A stretch of 64,000 nucleotides of DNA, from the NCBI RefSeq assembly GCF_020164585.1, contig NZ_JAIQZF010000007.1, positions 62,001 to 126,000 of the forward strand, read 5' to 3'. Below the pieces are notes generated by a model. The model made no database searches. It saw nothing but the letters and a program-made list of their open reading frames with translations, and was not told the DNA's origin. How positions within the stretch are numbered: the stretch's first letter is position 1; every line of letters begins with the position of its first letter. Both the position numbers and the translations under genes were made by a program. The DNA is from Psychroflexus curvus. GTDB lineage: Bacteria; Bacteroidota; Bacteroidia; Flavobacteriales; Flavobacteriaceae. Below are positions 32,982-41,408 of the stretch, one piece after another.

Positions 32982-33443
32982 ATGAACTTTGAAGCCTTAA
33001 AGCCAAAACTAAAAAGCATTATTTCTCAAGAGAATTTAGATATAAATCATAGACTTACAGAGGTTTGCGATCTTCTCCAGACACAGGTTGACACTTACGA
33101 TTGGGTTGGTTTTTATTTTAAAAACGGGGATAAAAGAGAGCTTATTCTAAAAGCTTTTGCTGGCGAACCAACCGACCATACTGTTATTCCTTTCGGAAAA
33201 GGAATATGTGGGCAGGTAGCGGAGTCTAATCAAAATTTTGTGGTGGATGATGTTTCAGCCCAGGACAATTATATCGCCTGTAGTATCAATGTGAAATCTG
33301 AGGTGGTCATTCCTTTGTTTCTCAACGGGGAAAATATAGGTCAGATCGACATTGATTCCAACACCAAAAAAGCTTTTTCTAAAGAAGATGAAGACTTTTT
33401 AGCCTGGGTGAATACACAGGTTAGCCAACAGCTTGAAGCCTAA
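32982..33443 (+). CDS. GAF protein, probable free methionine-(R)-sulfoxide reductase
   Basis: 153 residues from ATG 32982. GAF-domain features match fRMsr: YDWVGFYF (near 39), GKGICGQVAE (Cys near 76) and NYIACSINVKSEVVIPL (Cys near 100), with a further Cys near 29. fRMsr enzymes reduce free Met-R-sulfoxide using two or three Cys that correspond to the GxCG and ACD positions of the E. coli protein. A generic signalling GAF domain is less likely given the size and conserved Cys. It ends immediately against the convergent dehydratase gene: the two stop codons abut (TAATTA). Confidence 0.82.
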   Translation: MNFEALKPKLKSIISQENLDINHRLTEVCDLLQTQVDTYDWVGFYFKNGDKRELILKAFAGEPTDHTVIPFGKGICGQVAESNQNFVVDDVSAQDNYIACSINVKSEVVIPLFLNGENIGQIDIDSNTKKAFSKEDEDFLAWVNTQVSQQLEA

Positions 33444-35360
33444 TTAAATCACGTTTTTCTGTCTCGTTTCTTCAGTAAACGAGCTATATTCTGGCACTAA
33501 TTTCTTTAGAATTTCAATGGATTTTAAAACGTTGTTGTTACATATTTGATTTTGAAAATTTTTGAGTAAAATCAATTTTTCACTATCGAAATCATAACTG
33601 GCTTTTGCTATCAGAATTTTCTGATGGTGTGTGGGCAGGGTATTTTCCTTGTCTGCTAACAGTTCTTCGTAAAGTTTTTCTCCTGGTCTTAAACCTGTGT
33701 AAATAATATCTATATCTTCGTAAGGCACAAATCCAGATAAACGAATCATTTGCATAGCCAGGTCAATGATTTTGACAGGTTTACCCATATCAAAAACATA
33801 AATCTCACCACCATTTCCCATTGCTCCCGCTTCTAAAACAAGCTGACAAGCTTCATCAATTGTCATGAAGTACCTTGTAATATCTGGATGGGTTACCGTT
33901 ACAGGACCAAAGTTTTCTATTTGTTTTTTGAAGTGAGGAATCACAGAACCATTAGACCCTAAAACATTACCAAATCTGGTGGTTATAAACCTTGTCTGTA
34001 TAGATCTATCTCTTGCTACAGATTGTATGTATATTTCGGCACTTCGCTTGGAAGCCCCCATAATATTAGTGGGGTTCACAGCCTTGTCGGTAGAAATGAA
34101 TACGAATCGTGAAACCTTGAAAAGAACTGCTAAATCAGTCAGGTTTTTGGTTCCTAAAAAATTGACATCTAAAGCTTCTACAGGATTGGCCTCCATCATT
34201 GGGACGTGTTTGTAGGCAGCCCCATGGAAAATCAAATCTGGTTCAAATTCATCGAAAATAGCTTCCAGACGCTTATAGCAGCGAACATTAGCTATCACTT
34301 TTTCAAAATTCAGGTTGGGATGATTGGATTCTAATTCCAAACTCATGTGATGTAAAGGCGTTTCGGCCTGATCTAACAAGAGTATTTTTTTAGGTCCAAA
34401 AGGAATCAATTGTCTTACAACTTCACTTCCAATTGACCCGGCAGCCCCGGTCACCAGAATAACCTTGCCATTATAAATCGATTTTAATTTTTCTTTCTGA
34501 AGTTTTATAGGAGTTCTTTGAAGTAAATCCTCCAGGTTTACTTTTTTAATTTCAGAAGAAATAGATTCTCCATTCCAGTCCTGAAGGTCTGGTAACTTAT
34601 AGATTTTAAGGTTGAGCTCCAAAAGCTTATTCAAGATATTGGACTCTTCAGGGGCAAGTTCTCTAAGTTTCTGACTGGATACTATAACTGAAGTTCCTCC
34701 TCTTATATTTTTATGTTCCAGTTGGTCCAGAGTCACTATGGGCAAGGTGAGGATTCTGGTTTTTTTCAATTTAGTAAGCTCACTTATAAAACCTACAATA
34801 TCAAAACTCGTTCGTGAATCTGAAATAATGCTTTCTGCTAGCGCAACATCTGCCAGACTAGTTCCTAAAATATAAGCTTTAGTATAGGAAGAATCAGCAT
34901 GAATGAGCTGATAAGCTCTTTTAACAACCACTCGGAATAAAAACAATAAAGAAAAAACAATAAAACCGTAGATGATAGCTCCTCCATTCACCAGCATTTT
35001 GGTTCCATAAACTCTGAATATCAATTCATTGATGAGAATTAGAGCAGTTACCGTAGCTATGGTAGTTTGAAGTTGCTTGATAGAATCTTTAAATCCAGTG
35101 TATCTAACGATTCCCGCGTAAGATTTAAAGATGATAAAAAACAAAACCTGAATGACGACAAGGCTTAAAAATTCCCAATCGAGGTGAATAAACTTGAGGC
35201 TTCCGTTACCAACGGATGATATAAGAAAAAATGTGGCTTGAGCTGCAAATATGGAAATGCAAACATCTATAATAAAGATGACACCTCTTGGCACGTAATT
35301 ACGTGCTAAGCGCTTTAGGATGTTAAAAAAAGTACTTTTTAATTTAAGGATGAGTTTCAT
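33444..35360 (-). CDS. Membrane-bound nucleotide-sugar epimerase/dehydratase (CapD/WbpM/FlaA1 type)
   Basis: 638 residues. Four N-terminal membrane helices (about 15-150), a CoA-binding-like first Rossmann part (YILGTSLADVALAES near 165), then the SDR catalytic domain: GAAGSIGSEVVRQL (near 306, NAD-binding), FHGAAYKHVPMMEANP and ISTDKAVNPTNIMGASKR (near 430, catalytic M-x3-K region). Such enzymes make UDP-4-keto-6-deoxy sugars for capsule, O-antigen or glycoprotein glycans. It stands alone, convergent with the fRMsr-like gene. A -7 box (TAAGTTTG, 35397-35390 minus) lies 30 bases upstream. Confidence 0.93.
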   Translation of the reverse strand: MKLILKLKSTFFNILKRLARNYVPRGVIFIIDVCISIFAAQATFFLISSVGNGSLKFIHLDWEFLSLVVIQVLFFIIFKSYAGIVRYTGFKDSIKQLQTTIATVTALILINELIFRVYGTKMLVNGGAIIYGFIVFSLLFLFRVVVKRAYQLIHADSSYTKAYILGTSLADVALAESIISDSRTSFDIVGFISELTKLKKTRILTLPIVTLDQLEHKNIRGGTSVIVSSQKLRELAPEESNILNKLLELNLKIYKLPDLQDWNGESISSEIKKVNLEDLLQRTPIKLQKEKLKSIYNGKVILVTGAAGSIGSEVVRQLIPFGPKKILLLDQAETPLHHMSLELESNHPNLNFEKVIANVRCYKRLEAIFDEFEPDLIFHGAAYKHVPMMEANPVEALDVNFLGTKNLTDLAVLFKVSRFVFISTDKAVNPTNIMGASKRSAEIYIQSVARDRSIQTRFITTRFGNVLGSNGSVIPHFKKQIENFGPVTVTHPDITRYFMTIDEACQLVLEAGAMGNGGEIYVFDMGKPVKIIDLAMQMIRLSGFVPYEDIDIIYTGLRPGEKLYEELLADKENTLPTHHQKILIAKASYDFDSEKLILLKNFQNQICNNNVLKSIEILKKLVPEYSSFTEETRQKNVI

Positions 35361-35698
35361 TTCAATTGGTTAAGATTCAAATGCAGTAACAAACTTAATG
35401 ATAATTTAGACATTTTCCTGATTTTTTAAATTTACTCCTTAAAATTCCGCACTAATAAGAAACTTACTTTACTTTTAATTTCAAAATGTAGTTAGTTGTA
35501 TTTGTTAAGAGTTATTTTGATAAGACATCTCACTCTAATCTTGAAACACACAGACACAAGGCTATAAGTTATGAGCTTGAAATATACGGATACAATTCTG
35601 TTTGCACTTTTTTTGAACAAAAAAAACTAGTAAATTTGGGAGTTGTGTTATTTTTTATTGTTAGGTGCAAATCATTTAAAAACAAAAAATTGGAAGTT
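35361..35698. other. Divergent spacer of about 340 bases
   Basis: AT-rich spacer between the dehydratase (minus) and the NlpC/P60 gene (plus). It holds a minus-strand -7 box at 35397-35390 and a plus-strand box TAAATTTG at 35631-35638, preceded by TTTG at 35612-35615 (a short 15-base spacer). I see no RNA gene, repeat or protein-like frame in the rest. Confidence 0.5.
35390..35397 (-). promoter_or_regulatory. Possible -7 box for the CapD/WbpM-like gene
   Basis: On the minus strand TAAGTTTG matches TAnnTTTG and lies 30 bases before the ATG at 35360. No clear TTTG is present 19 bases further upstream, so this is tentative. Confidence 0.4.
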
Positions 35699-36202
35699 TT
35701 GACAATTCATAATTTAAAAAAAATAAGTTTTAAGCTTCTTTTTTGTGTTTTTGCACTAACACTTGTCTCATGCGGAGGTGCTAAAAAAGCCAGACAAGCC
35801 AAAATTGAAAGAGCTAATACTGTAAATAATGTGGTCAATTATTCCAAAACTTATCTCGGCACACCCTATAAATATGGAGGCATGAATCCTTCCGGGATAG
35901 ATTGCTCCGGATTGCTTCACCTCTCTTTTTTACGCTATGGTATTGAGTTGCCAAGAACTACCAGAAAAATGTCGAAAATAGGTGATCAAATAAAATTAAA
36001 ACACGTAAAGGTTGGAGATCTTGTTTTCTTTAGAACATCCAAAACCAGCAGAAGGATAAACCATGTGGGGTTAGTGGTTCACCGGACACAAAAATCAATA
36101 GATTTTATACATGCCAGTTCTTCTCAAGGTGTGATGATATCCTCCATCAATAACCCGTACTGGAGAAAAAATTATGTAAAAAGCAGGCGAGTGATTAATT
36201 AA
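35699..36202 (+). CDS. NlpC/P60 (C40) cell-wall peptidase lipoprotein
   Basis: 167 residues from a TTG start at 35699, which gives a standard lipoprotein signal (FALTLVSCGGAKKARQ). The frame is open to 35636, but that region holds a promoter-like box. The catalytic domain has YKYGGMNPSGIDCSGLLHLS (active Cys), NHVGLVVH (catalytic His) and FIHASSSQGV (third polar residue). These enzymes cut gamma-D-glutamyl-diaminopimelate bonds in peptidoglycan peptides. It lies 16 bases before comEC on the same strand. Confidence 0.9.
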   Translation: MTIHNLKKISFKLLFCVFALTLVSCGGAKKARQAKIERANTVNNVVNYSKTYLGTPYKYGGMNPSGIDCSGLLHLSFLRYGIELPRTTRKMSKIGDQIKLKHVKVGDLVFFRTSKTSRRINHVGLVVHRTQKSIDFIHASSSQGVMISSINNPYWRKNYVKSRRVIN

Positions 36203-36218
36203 CCTAGACTAACATCCT

Positions 36219-38279
36219 ATGAAGTATACTAATCTTCCTTTACTGCAGGTTTGCTTAGTATTCTTTTTGGGGGTTTGGTTTGGTTTTACTGACTTTGGAC
36301 TTGATTTTTCGACTTACCTGCTTATAAACTTATCACTTTTCGTTCTCTTCGTCATTTCTTTCCTGTTAACCAGGCCATATCCAGAATTGACATCTCTATT
36401 TACCCTTATGGCTGTTCTCTTTTTATTTAGCCTGGGAGCCCTAAATACTACAATACATTTACCAAAACATCAGGAAAATCATTTCACGCATCTCTTGTCA
36501 AAAGACTTAAGCAATGGTGGCTTTATCACTTTTGAAGGGGAAGTCGTTAAGCCTTTAAAGTCTAGTGCTTATAAAGATAAATATGAAGTCAGCTTGATTT
36601 CTGTGCAAGGCATAACCACCAAAGGCAACGTCTTATTTCAAATTCCTGTTTCAAACGAACTCTGTATTACCTCAAACTCAAAAATTTCAGGCTTCGGAAA
36701 ACTGAATGTCTTTGAAGACCCTCAGAATCCTCAACAATTCAATTACAGGCACTACATGTTTACACAACAGATGAGCCATACCATCGACTCTGAGGCTGCT
36801 CAGATCAGAGTTGAAACACATTCCGAATTTAGTTTTATGAGCTTCGGAGAAAGAGCCAGACGCAAAATTCAAGCATCTCTGGATAAGCATGGGTTTACAA
36901 AAGACCAGATGGATATTATTCAGGCTTTACTATTAGGTCAAAAGCAAGATATAGACCCAGAAACTTATGATAGCTTCTCTAAGGCAGGTGTCGTTCATAT
37001 TCTTGCTGTTTCAGGCTTACATGTGGGAATCCTTCTACTCATTTTACAATTTGTGACAAAAGGTTTACTGAGAGTAAAATACGGGAGGTTTTTACGAGAA
37101 ATCTCTGTTTTACTGGGTATTTGGGGATTTGCAACTCTGGCTGGATTCACGCCGTCTGTTTTAAGAGCTGCGGTTATGTTTTCGTTTTTGAGCCTCGCCC
37201 TCAATTACAGACGAAAAACAAGTGCCATTAATACCCTGGCGCTTTCGGCTATTTTTTTGATTAGCATCAATCCCTATTTTATTTATCAAGTCGGTTTTCA
37301 GTTAAGTTACCTGGCAGTAATAAGCATAGTTACACTTCAGCCTGGGCTTTCCAAATTGTATCAACCCAAATTCTTTGCAGATCAGAAAATTTGGGACATC
37401 CTTACCGTAACATTAACTGCTCAACTAGGCGTTTTACCTGTAAGCCTGTATTACTTTCATCAGTTTCCAGGCTTGTTCCTGGTCAGTAATTTGGTAATTC
37501 TACCAGGGCTTGGGATTATTCTTGCCGGAGGGATATTAGTTATCGTCTTAAGTCTGTCAGGAATTCTACCAGACTTCTTAGCCTCTTTATATGGTCAACT
37601 CTTAGACCTTCTTCTAGGTTTTGTCAATTGGATTGCTTCCAAAGAAGGCCTTGTCTTTTCTGATATTTATTTTACAAAATCAATGCTTATCGCCAGTCTT
37701 GTTTTGTTTTTCAGCTTAGTGCTTTGGAATTCGAAACACAAATTATGGAGCTATTCTCTTCTGAATGTATCCCTGCTAGCCTTATTGGTTTGTATTTATC
37801 TTGAAAAACGGAGTCAACTTCAGCAGGAAGAAACTGTGGTTTTCCAAACCTACAGAAACTCACAACTCGGTCTTCTGAAGGGATCGATTCTGAATTTATA
37901 TAGCGATAAGATTCAACCTAAAGACTCCATTAAAGATGCTTACCACATCAAAAATTACAAAACACTAAAAGGAATAGACGAAATCCAATTGTCTGGCTTT
38001 AGAAATATTTATAAGCTTAACTCAGCTGAAGTCTTGTTTGTTTTAGACAGTATTCCTGTCTATCCTAAATCAAACTTTCAGCCACATTACCTTCTTTTAA
38101 AAAACTCCCCCAATATCAACCTGGATAGGCTTATATCAGAATTGAAACCTAAACAAATCATTGCTGATGGAAGTAATTACAAAACAGATGTAGAACGCTG
38201 GCAGGCCTCAGCAAAGGAATTTGATGTAAAATTTCATTCCACCTGGGAAAATGGTGCCTTTGTACTACTTAAAAATTAG
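36219..38279 (+). CDS. comEC: ComEC/Rec2-family DNA uptake channel
   Basis: 686 residues with many membrane helices. After two or three N-terminal helices comes a DUF4131 OB-like part (about 90-200) and the Competence domain (about 225-500), with the signature KAGVVHILAVSGLHVGILLL near 251 and GFTPSVLRAAVMF near 306. The C-terminal 150 residues are short, with no HxHxDH of the metallo-beta-lactamase domain found in longer ComEC proteins. ComEC passes single-stranded DNA into the cytoplasm during transformation. The stop codon is only 2 bases from the stop of the convergent thioredoxin gene. Confidence 0.92.
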   Translation: MKYTNLPLLQVCLVFFLGVWFGFTDFGLDFSTYLLINLSLFVLFVISFLLTRPYPELTSLFTLMAVLFLFSLGALNTTIHLPKHQENHFTHLLSKDLSNGGFITFEGEVVKPLKSSAYKDKYEVSLISVQGITTKGNVLFQIPVSNELCITSNSKISGFGKLNVFEDPQNPQQFNYRHYMFTQQMSHTIDSEAAQIRVETHSEFSFMSFGERARRKIQASLDKHGFTKDQMDIIQALLLGQKQDIDPETYDSFSKAGVVHILAVSGLHVGILLLILQFVTKGLLRVKYGRFLREISVLLGIWGFATLAGFTPSVLRAAVMFSFLSLALNYRRKTSAINTLALSAIFLISINPYFIYQVGFQLSYLAVISIVTLQPGLSKLYQPKFFADQKIWDILTVTLTAQLGVLPVSLYYFHQFPGLFLVSNLVILPGLGIILAGGILVIVLSLSGILPDFLASLYGQLLDLLLGFVNWIASKEGLVFSDIYFTKSMLIASLVLFFSLVLWNSKHKLWSYSLLNVSLLALLVCIYLEKRSQLQQEETVVFQTYRNSQLGLLKGSILNLYSDKIQPKDSIKDAYHIKNYKTLKGIDEIQLSGFRNIYKLNSAEVLFVLDSIPVYPKSNFQPHYLLLKNSPNINLDRLISELKPKQIIADGSNYKTDVERWQASAKEFDVKFHSTWENGAFVLLKN

Positions 38280-38281
38280 TT

Positions 38282-38815
38282 TTAAAATGTGCCTTCGAAA
38301 TCAGCTTGATACTCCTGCCATGCTTTCTCTGTAGTTAAGTCTTTATAATCATCTGAAGCAATCATTTTGAGGTAAATCTCAAGCTGTTCTGCAGTTCTGT
38401 AGCCTACCACAGGGGCAATTACGTCGGATTCTTCATCAAAGAAAACAACCGTTGGGTATCCGGAAACCTTCAACGCATTAGCAAAGAAATGCTGTGCATT
38501 TCGCTTTCCCTTTCTCTCTGGTCTATAATTTGGATTGGTATATTCGAAGCCCTGATAATCCACTGTTTCTGTGCCTTCAGCATTAAATTTTACAGGATAA
38601 AAATGAGTGTTGACATAGTTTACCAAGTCTGGATTTGAAAAGGTGTTTTTGTCCATCAGTTTACAAGGCCCACACCAGTCTGTATAAACGTCTGCAAATA
38701 TTTTTTTAGGCTCTTTTTTTTGAGCTTCCAAAGCTTCATTCATTGTCATCCATTCAATTTGTGCATGCGCGGAATGAAGCATGAAAAACATAAATCCTAA
38801 ATACAAATACTTCAT
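38282..38815 (-). CDS. Exported thioredoxin-fold protein
   Basis: 177 residues. Signal peptide (about 1-18, MLHSAHAQ), then a thioredoxin fold with the redox motif WCGPCK at 47-52 and the cis-Pro region SGYPTVVFFDEE near 128. It probably reduces or isomerises disulfides in the periplasm, resembling DsbD-gamma/thioredoxin_7 proteins. It is the last gene of the DPP4-POT operon, 5 bases after the peptide transporter. Confidence 0.9.
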   Translation of the reverse strand: MKYLYLGFMFFMLHSAHAQIEWMTMNEALEAQKKEPKKIFADVYTDWCGPCKLMDKNTFSNPDLVNYVNTHFYPVKFNAEGTETVDYQGFEYTNPNYRPERKGKRNAQHFFANALKVSGYPTVVFFDEESDVIAPVVGYRTAEQLEIYLKMIASDDYKDLTTEKAWQEYQADFEGTF

Positions 38816-38820
38816 TTCTT

Positions 38821-40725
38821 TTATTTTACTTCATCATCTGCGATTTCGAAACCTTCGGCTTCGAGTCCTTCAATTTCTTTTTCTTCAGCACCATGAGTTA
38901 GACGTTTCAATGGCTTGAGTAACAATATAACTAAAATTCCAAAAGCAACTGTGAAAATCACAATACCCATAAAGGTTTTAAACTCGAGATCGGTTTGAAA
39001 TTGATCTATAGCTATTACCCCGACATATTGCCCCTCTTTGTAATCAAACTTCAAATAAGTCAATAGCTTATTATCCCCAGAAGTTTCATAAGGTTGGATT
39101 CTGCTGAGTAATTCAGACTGGGATTTATCGCCTTCAAATGTAAATATAGAATTGATGTTTTTGCCAGTTTTTACTTCTTCAAAAACAACCTCGCCAGATG
39201 AATTTGAATAAAGCTGGGTTTCAATTGTAAAGGCTTTATTGTTTTTGAAAACCTCTTCCGCACTTTCATTAGCCACAAACTGTGAAAGCTGATTTTGTTC
39301 TGCACTAAGTTCAATTTCTATGCGTTCGGCTTGAGAAGATTCACCTATAATTCCTGCGACTTTGTTTCCCAGACCTGTAGCTGCAAAATAAAGTCCCATC
39401 ATCAAGGCCCCGTAACGCAAAGGCGCCAGTTTCGTAATGAAAGACAAAGCGACAGGAGAGGCAGAAAGCTCTCCAATTGTATGAAGCAAGTAGGCAAAAA
39501 TAAGCCAGTAAATAGCAGCTTCACCGTTAGCTTCGTACTGCAGAGTAGCAAATACCATAAAGACAAATCCAAGTCCCATGACAATCACCCCAATAGCCAT
39601 TTTGAAAATTGAAGAGGCTTCCTTTCCACGTTTTTTCATCCAGGCCCAAAATAAGGCCACAGGAATACCAAAAATAATGATATAAGAAGGATTAAGCGAT
39701 TGAAAGAAGGCCGCTGGTACTGTGTAATCGAAGACCGGTAAAAATCGATCTGTTTTTTGTTGTGCATAAATATTCAATAATCCTCCAGCCTGCTCAAAGG
39801 CTCCCCAAAAGACAATGACAATTAAAAAGGAAAGCAATAAGACAATGAATCTGTCTTTCTCAACTTTGCCGTTCAAATCCTCGTAAACAGTCATCATAAA
39901 ACCTACCACAATCGATAAAAATATAAAAAAGACAATATAAGCACTGACTTCTGTATCCATAAATTGGATTGGAATTATAAAAGATAAAGCCAGGAGAAGA
40001 ACAAGTACTGCAAGTGATTTTTTGGTAGAAAGCATGGTTTGAAAAATCTCTTTGATAGACACAGAGGGTTCGTTAGCAGAAATCAAACTGCTAGGCTTAT
40101 TCCCTACATGAGTAAGGTACCTCTGACCAAATATATAAACCACCTGACCCAAAACCATTCCAATGGCAGCAAGACCAAATCCATAATGCCATCCATATTC
40201 TGAAGCGATATAGCCCACTAGAATCGCAGCAACAGCCGCCCCTACGTTTATACCGATATAAAATATAGAAAAGCCTTTGTCACGTCTTGCATCGCCTTCT
40301 CTATAAAGACCTCCAACCATGGTGGAAATGTTTGGCTTCAGCATACCAACTCCAAGAACGATAAGCAAAAGGCCTGTATAAAACGCCCAGTCCTGTTCAA
40401 TAGACAACACCCCGTGTCCTGCTACCAGAAGCCATCCACCAATCATAACCGATTGTTTTTGTCCTAAAATTTTATCGGCTATAATTCCTCCGGGAATAGA
40501 AACCACATAAACCAGCATGGTATACCATCCATAAATAGCCAGCGCTTTTCCTTCTTCCCAGCCTAGACCAGGATTTTCGGAACTCACTTTGGCGAGCATG
40601 TAGAGGGTAAGAATGGCTCGCATTCCATAATAAGAAAAGCGTTCCCAAAGTTCTGTGAAAAATAAAATATAAAGACCTGCTGGGTGGCCAAATAATTCTT
40701 TTTGATGGGCTGGTTTTGTGTTCAT
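38821..40725 (-). CDS. POT-family proton-coupled oligopeptide transporter
   Basis: 634 residues, about 14 membrane helices. The family signature is at the N-terminus (FFTELWERFSYYGMRAILTL, with the ExxERFxYY proton site, residues 21-40) and FSIFYIGINVGAAVAAILVG near 152. A long soluble segment interrupts the helices near 465-580, a feature of Bacteroidota POT proteins. It imports di- and tripeptides with protons. The upstream DPP4-like peptidase would supply dipeptides, so the operon makes a release-and-uptake unit, interrupted by the small protein/nucleotidyltransferase cassette. Confidence 0.94.
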   Translation of the reverse strand: MNTKPAHQKELFGHPAGLYILFFTELWERFSYYGMRAILTLYMLAKVSSENPGLGWEEGKALAIYGWYTMLVYVVSIPGGIIADKILGQKQSVMIGGWLLVAGHGVLSIEQDWAFYTGLLLIVLGVGMLKPNISTMVGGLYREGDARRDKGFSIFYIGINVGAAVAAILVGYIASEYGWHYGFGLAAIGMVLGQVVYIFGQRYLTHVGNKPSSLISANEPSVSIKEIFQTMLSTKKSLAVLVLLLALSFIIPIQFMDTEVSAYIVFFIFLSIVVGFMMTVYEDLNGKVEKDRFIVLLLSFLIVIVFWGAFEQAGGLLNIYAQQKTDRFLPVFDYTVPAAFFQSLNPSYIIIFGIPVALFWAWMKKRGKEASSIFKMAIGVIVMGLGFVFMVFATLQYEANGEAAIYWLIFAYLLHTIGELSASPVALSFITKLAPLRYGALMMGLYFAATGLGNKVAGIIGESSQAERIEIELSAEQNQLSQFVANESAEEVFKNNKAFTIETQLYSNSSGEVVFEEVKTGKNINSIFTFEGDKSQSELLSRIQPYETSGDNKLLTYLKFDYKEGQYVGVIAIDQFQTDLEFKTFMGIVIFTVAFGILVILLLKPLKRLTHGAEEKEIEGLEAEGFEIADDEVK

Positions 40726-40731
40726 ATGTAT

Positions 40732-41205
40732 TTATTCGTTTTTTCTTGTAGATTCTAGTTGCTGAATATCTAAAAGGTCTTTAGGTCGACCTGATTTTAT
40801 TTTACTTGTAATTAAATCTTCATAACTTATAACATTCCATTTCAATAGACTTTCTCCCTTGGTCTTTGTAACTATGCTTTCCGAATAAGCCTCATCAAAA
40901 CTTTTACCTATAGAAAATCTCGTGATTAATTCTAAATCCAAATCATATGGAGAAAATTTAACTGAAATATTTTGCGTTTTATCTATGACTTCTTTGGGGA
41001 ACTGTTCAATTTCATAGCCCATCTCATTAAAAACATTTTTCAACTTATACATATTGTCTTCAGTGACATCTATCCAAAAATCAACATCTGCAGAATGTCT
41101 TTGATACCCATGAAAATTTACAGCGCCACCACCTATCATTATCATTCTCACCTCAAATTTATTGGCCAGCTTAATGAAGTTATCAATGTTTTCATTCCAT
41201 TTCAT
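40732..41205 (-). CDS. Nucleotidyltransferase-fold protein (DUF6036-like)
   Basis: 157 residues. The nucleotidyltransferase core is clear: IGGGAVNFHGYQRHSADVDF, with GG near 25 and the metal-binding Asp pair D40/D42, and the third acidic residue probably in DLDLELI near 96. C-terminal RPKDLLDIQQLE is typical of AbiEii/DUF6036-type proteins. Relatives act as toxins in AbiE or MNT-HEPN systems, or as housekeeping enzymes of unknown substrate. It starts 3 bases after the stop of a 66-residue protein, its likely partner, and precedes the POT gene by 7 bases. Confidence 0.82.
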   Translation of the reverse strand: MKWNENIDNFIKLANKFEVRMIMIGGGAVNFHGYQRHSADVDFWIDVTEDNMYKLKNVFNEMGYEIEQFPKEVIDKTQNISVKFSPYDLDLELITRFSIGKSFDEAYSESIVTKTKGESLLKWNVISYEDLITSKIKSGRPKDLLDIQQLESTRKNE

Positions 41206-41207
41206 GC

Positions 41208-41408
41208 TTATTTTTTCTTGTCTTTTTCAGTCAACAAAAAATTGCCTTTATACCGGTGTTCAAAGGAGCTTCTGGTTTTCACGGGTAAGCGGTTTATGGT
41301 TCTAGATAAGTCCAAAAACTTCATAAAACGTTCTTCGCCAGATAGGTTTAAAAAAACTTGCTGTTGTTGTTGTTTACTTTCTTTTTTTGTTTGAAACCTG
41401 ATTTCCAT
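41208..41408 (-). CDS. 66-residue partner of the nucleotidyltransferase
   Basis: 66 residues, no signal or membrane segment, very basic. Starts MEIRFQTKKESKQQQQQVF, with a poly-Gln run encoded by a TTG/CAA microsatellite (about 41361-41374), then SGEERFMKFLDLSRTINRLP. Its ATG overlaps the peptidase stop by one base and its stop lies 2 bases before the nucleotidyltransferase ATG, so translation of the pair is coupled. It may be the antitoxin or regulatory half of a two-gene module; this is inferred only from organisation. Confidence 0.7.
   Translation of the reverse strand: MEIRFQTKKESKQQQQQVFLNLSGEERFMKFLDLSRTINRLPVKTRSSFEHRYKGNFLLTEKDKKK

Noticed and set aside
39295-39612. 105-codon plus-strand frame inside the POT gene
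   Set aside because: Shadow of the transporter; basic, Ser-rich composition with no family features.
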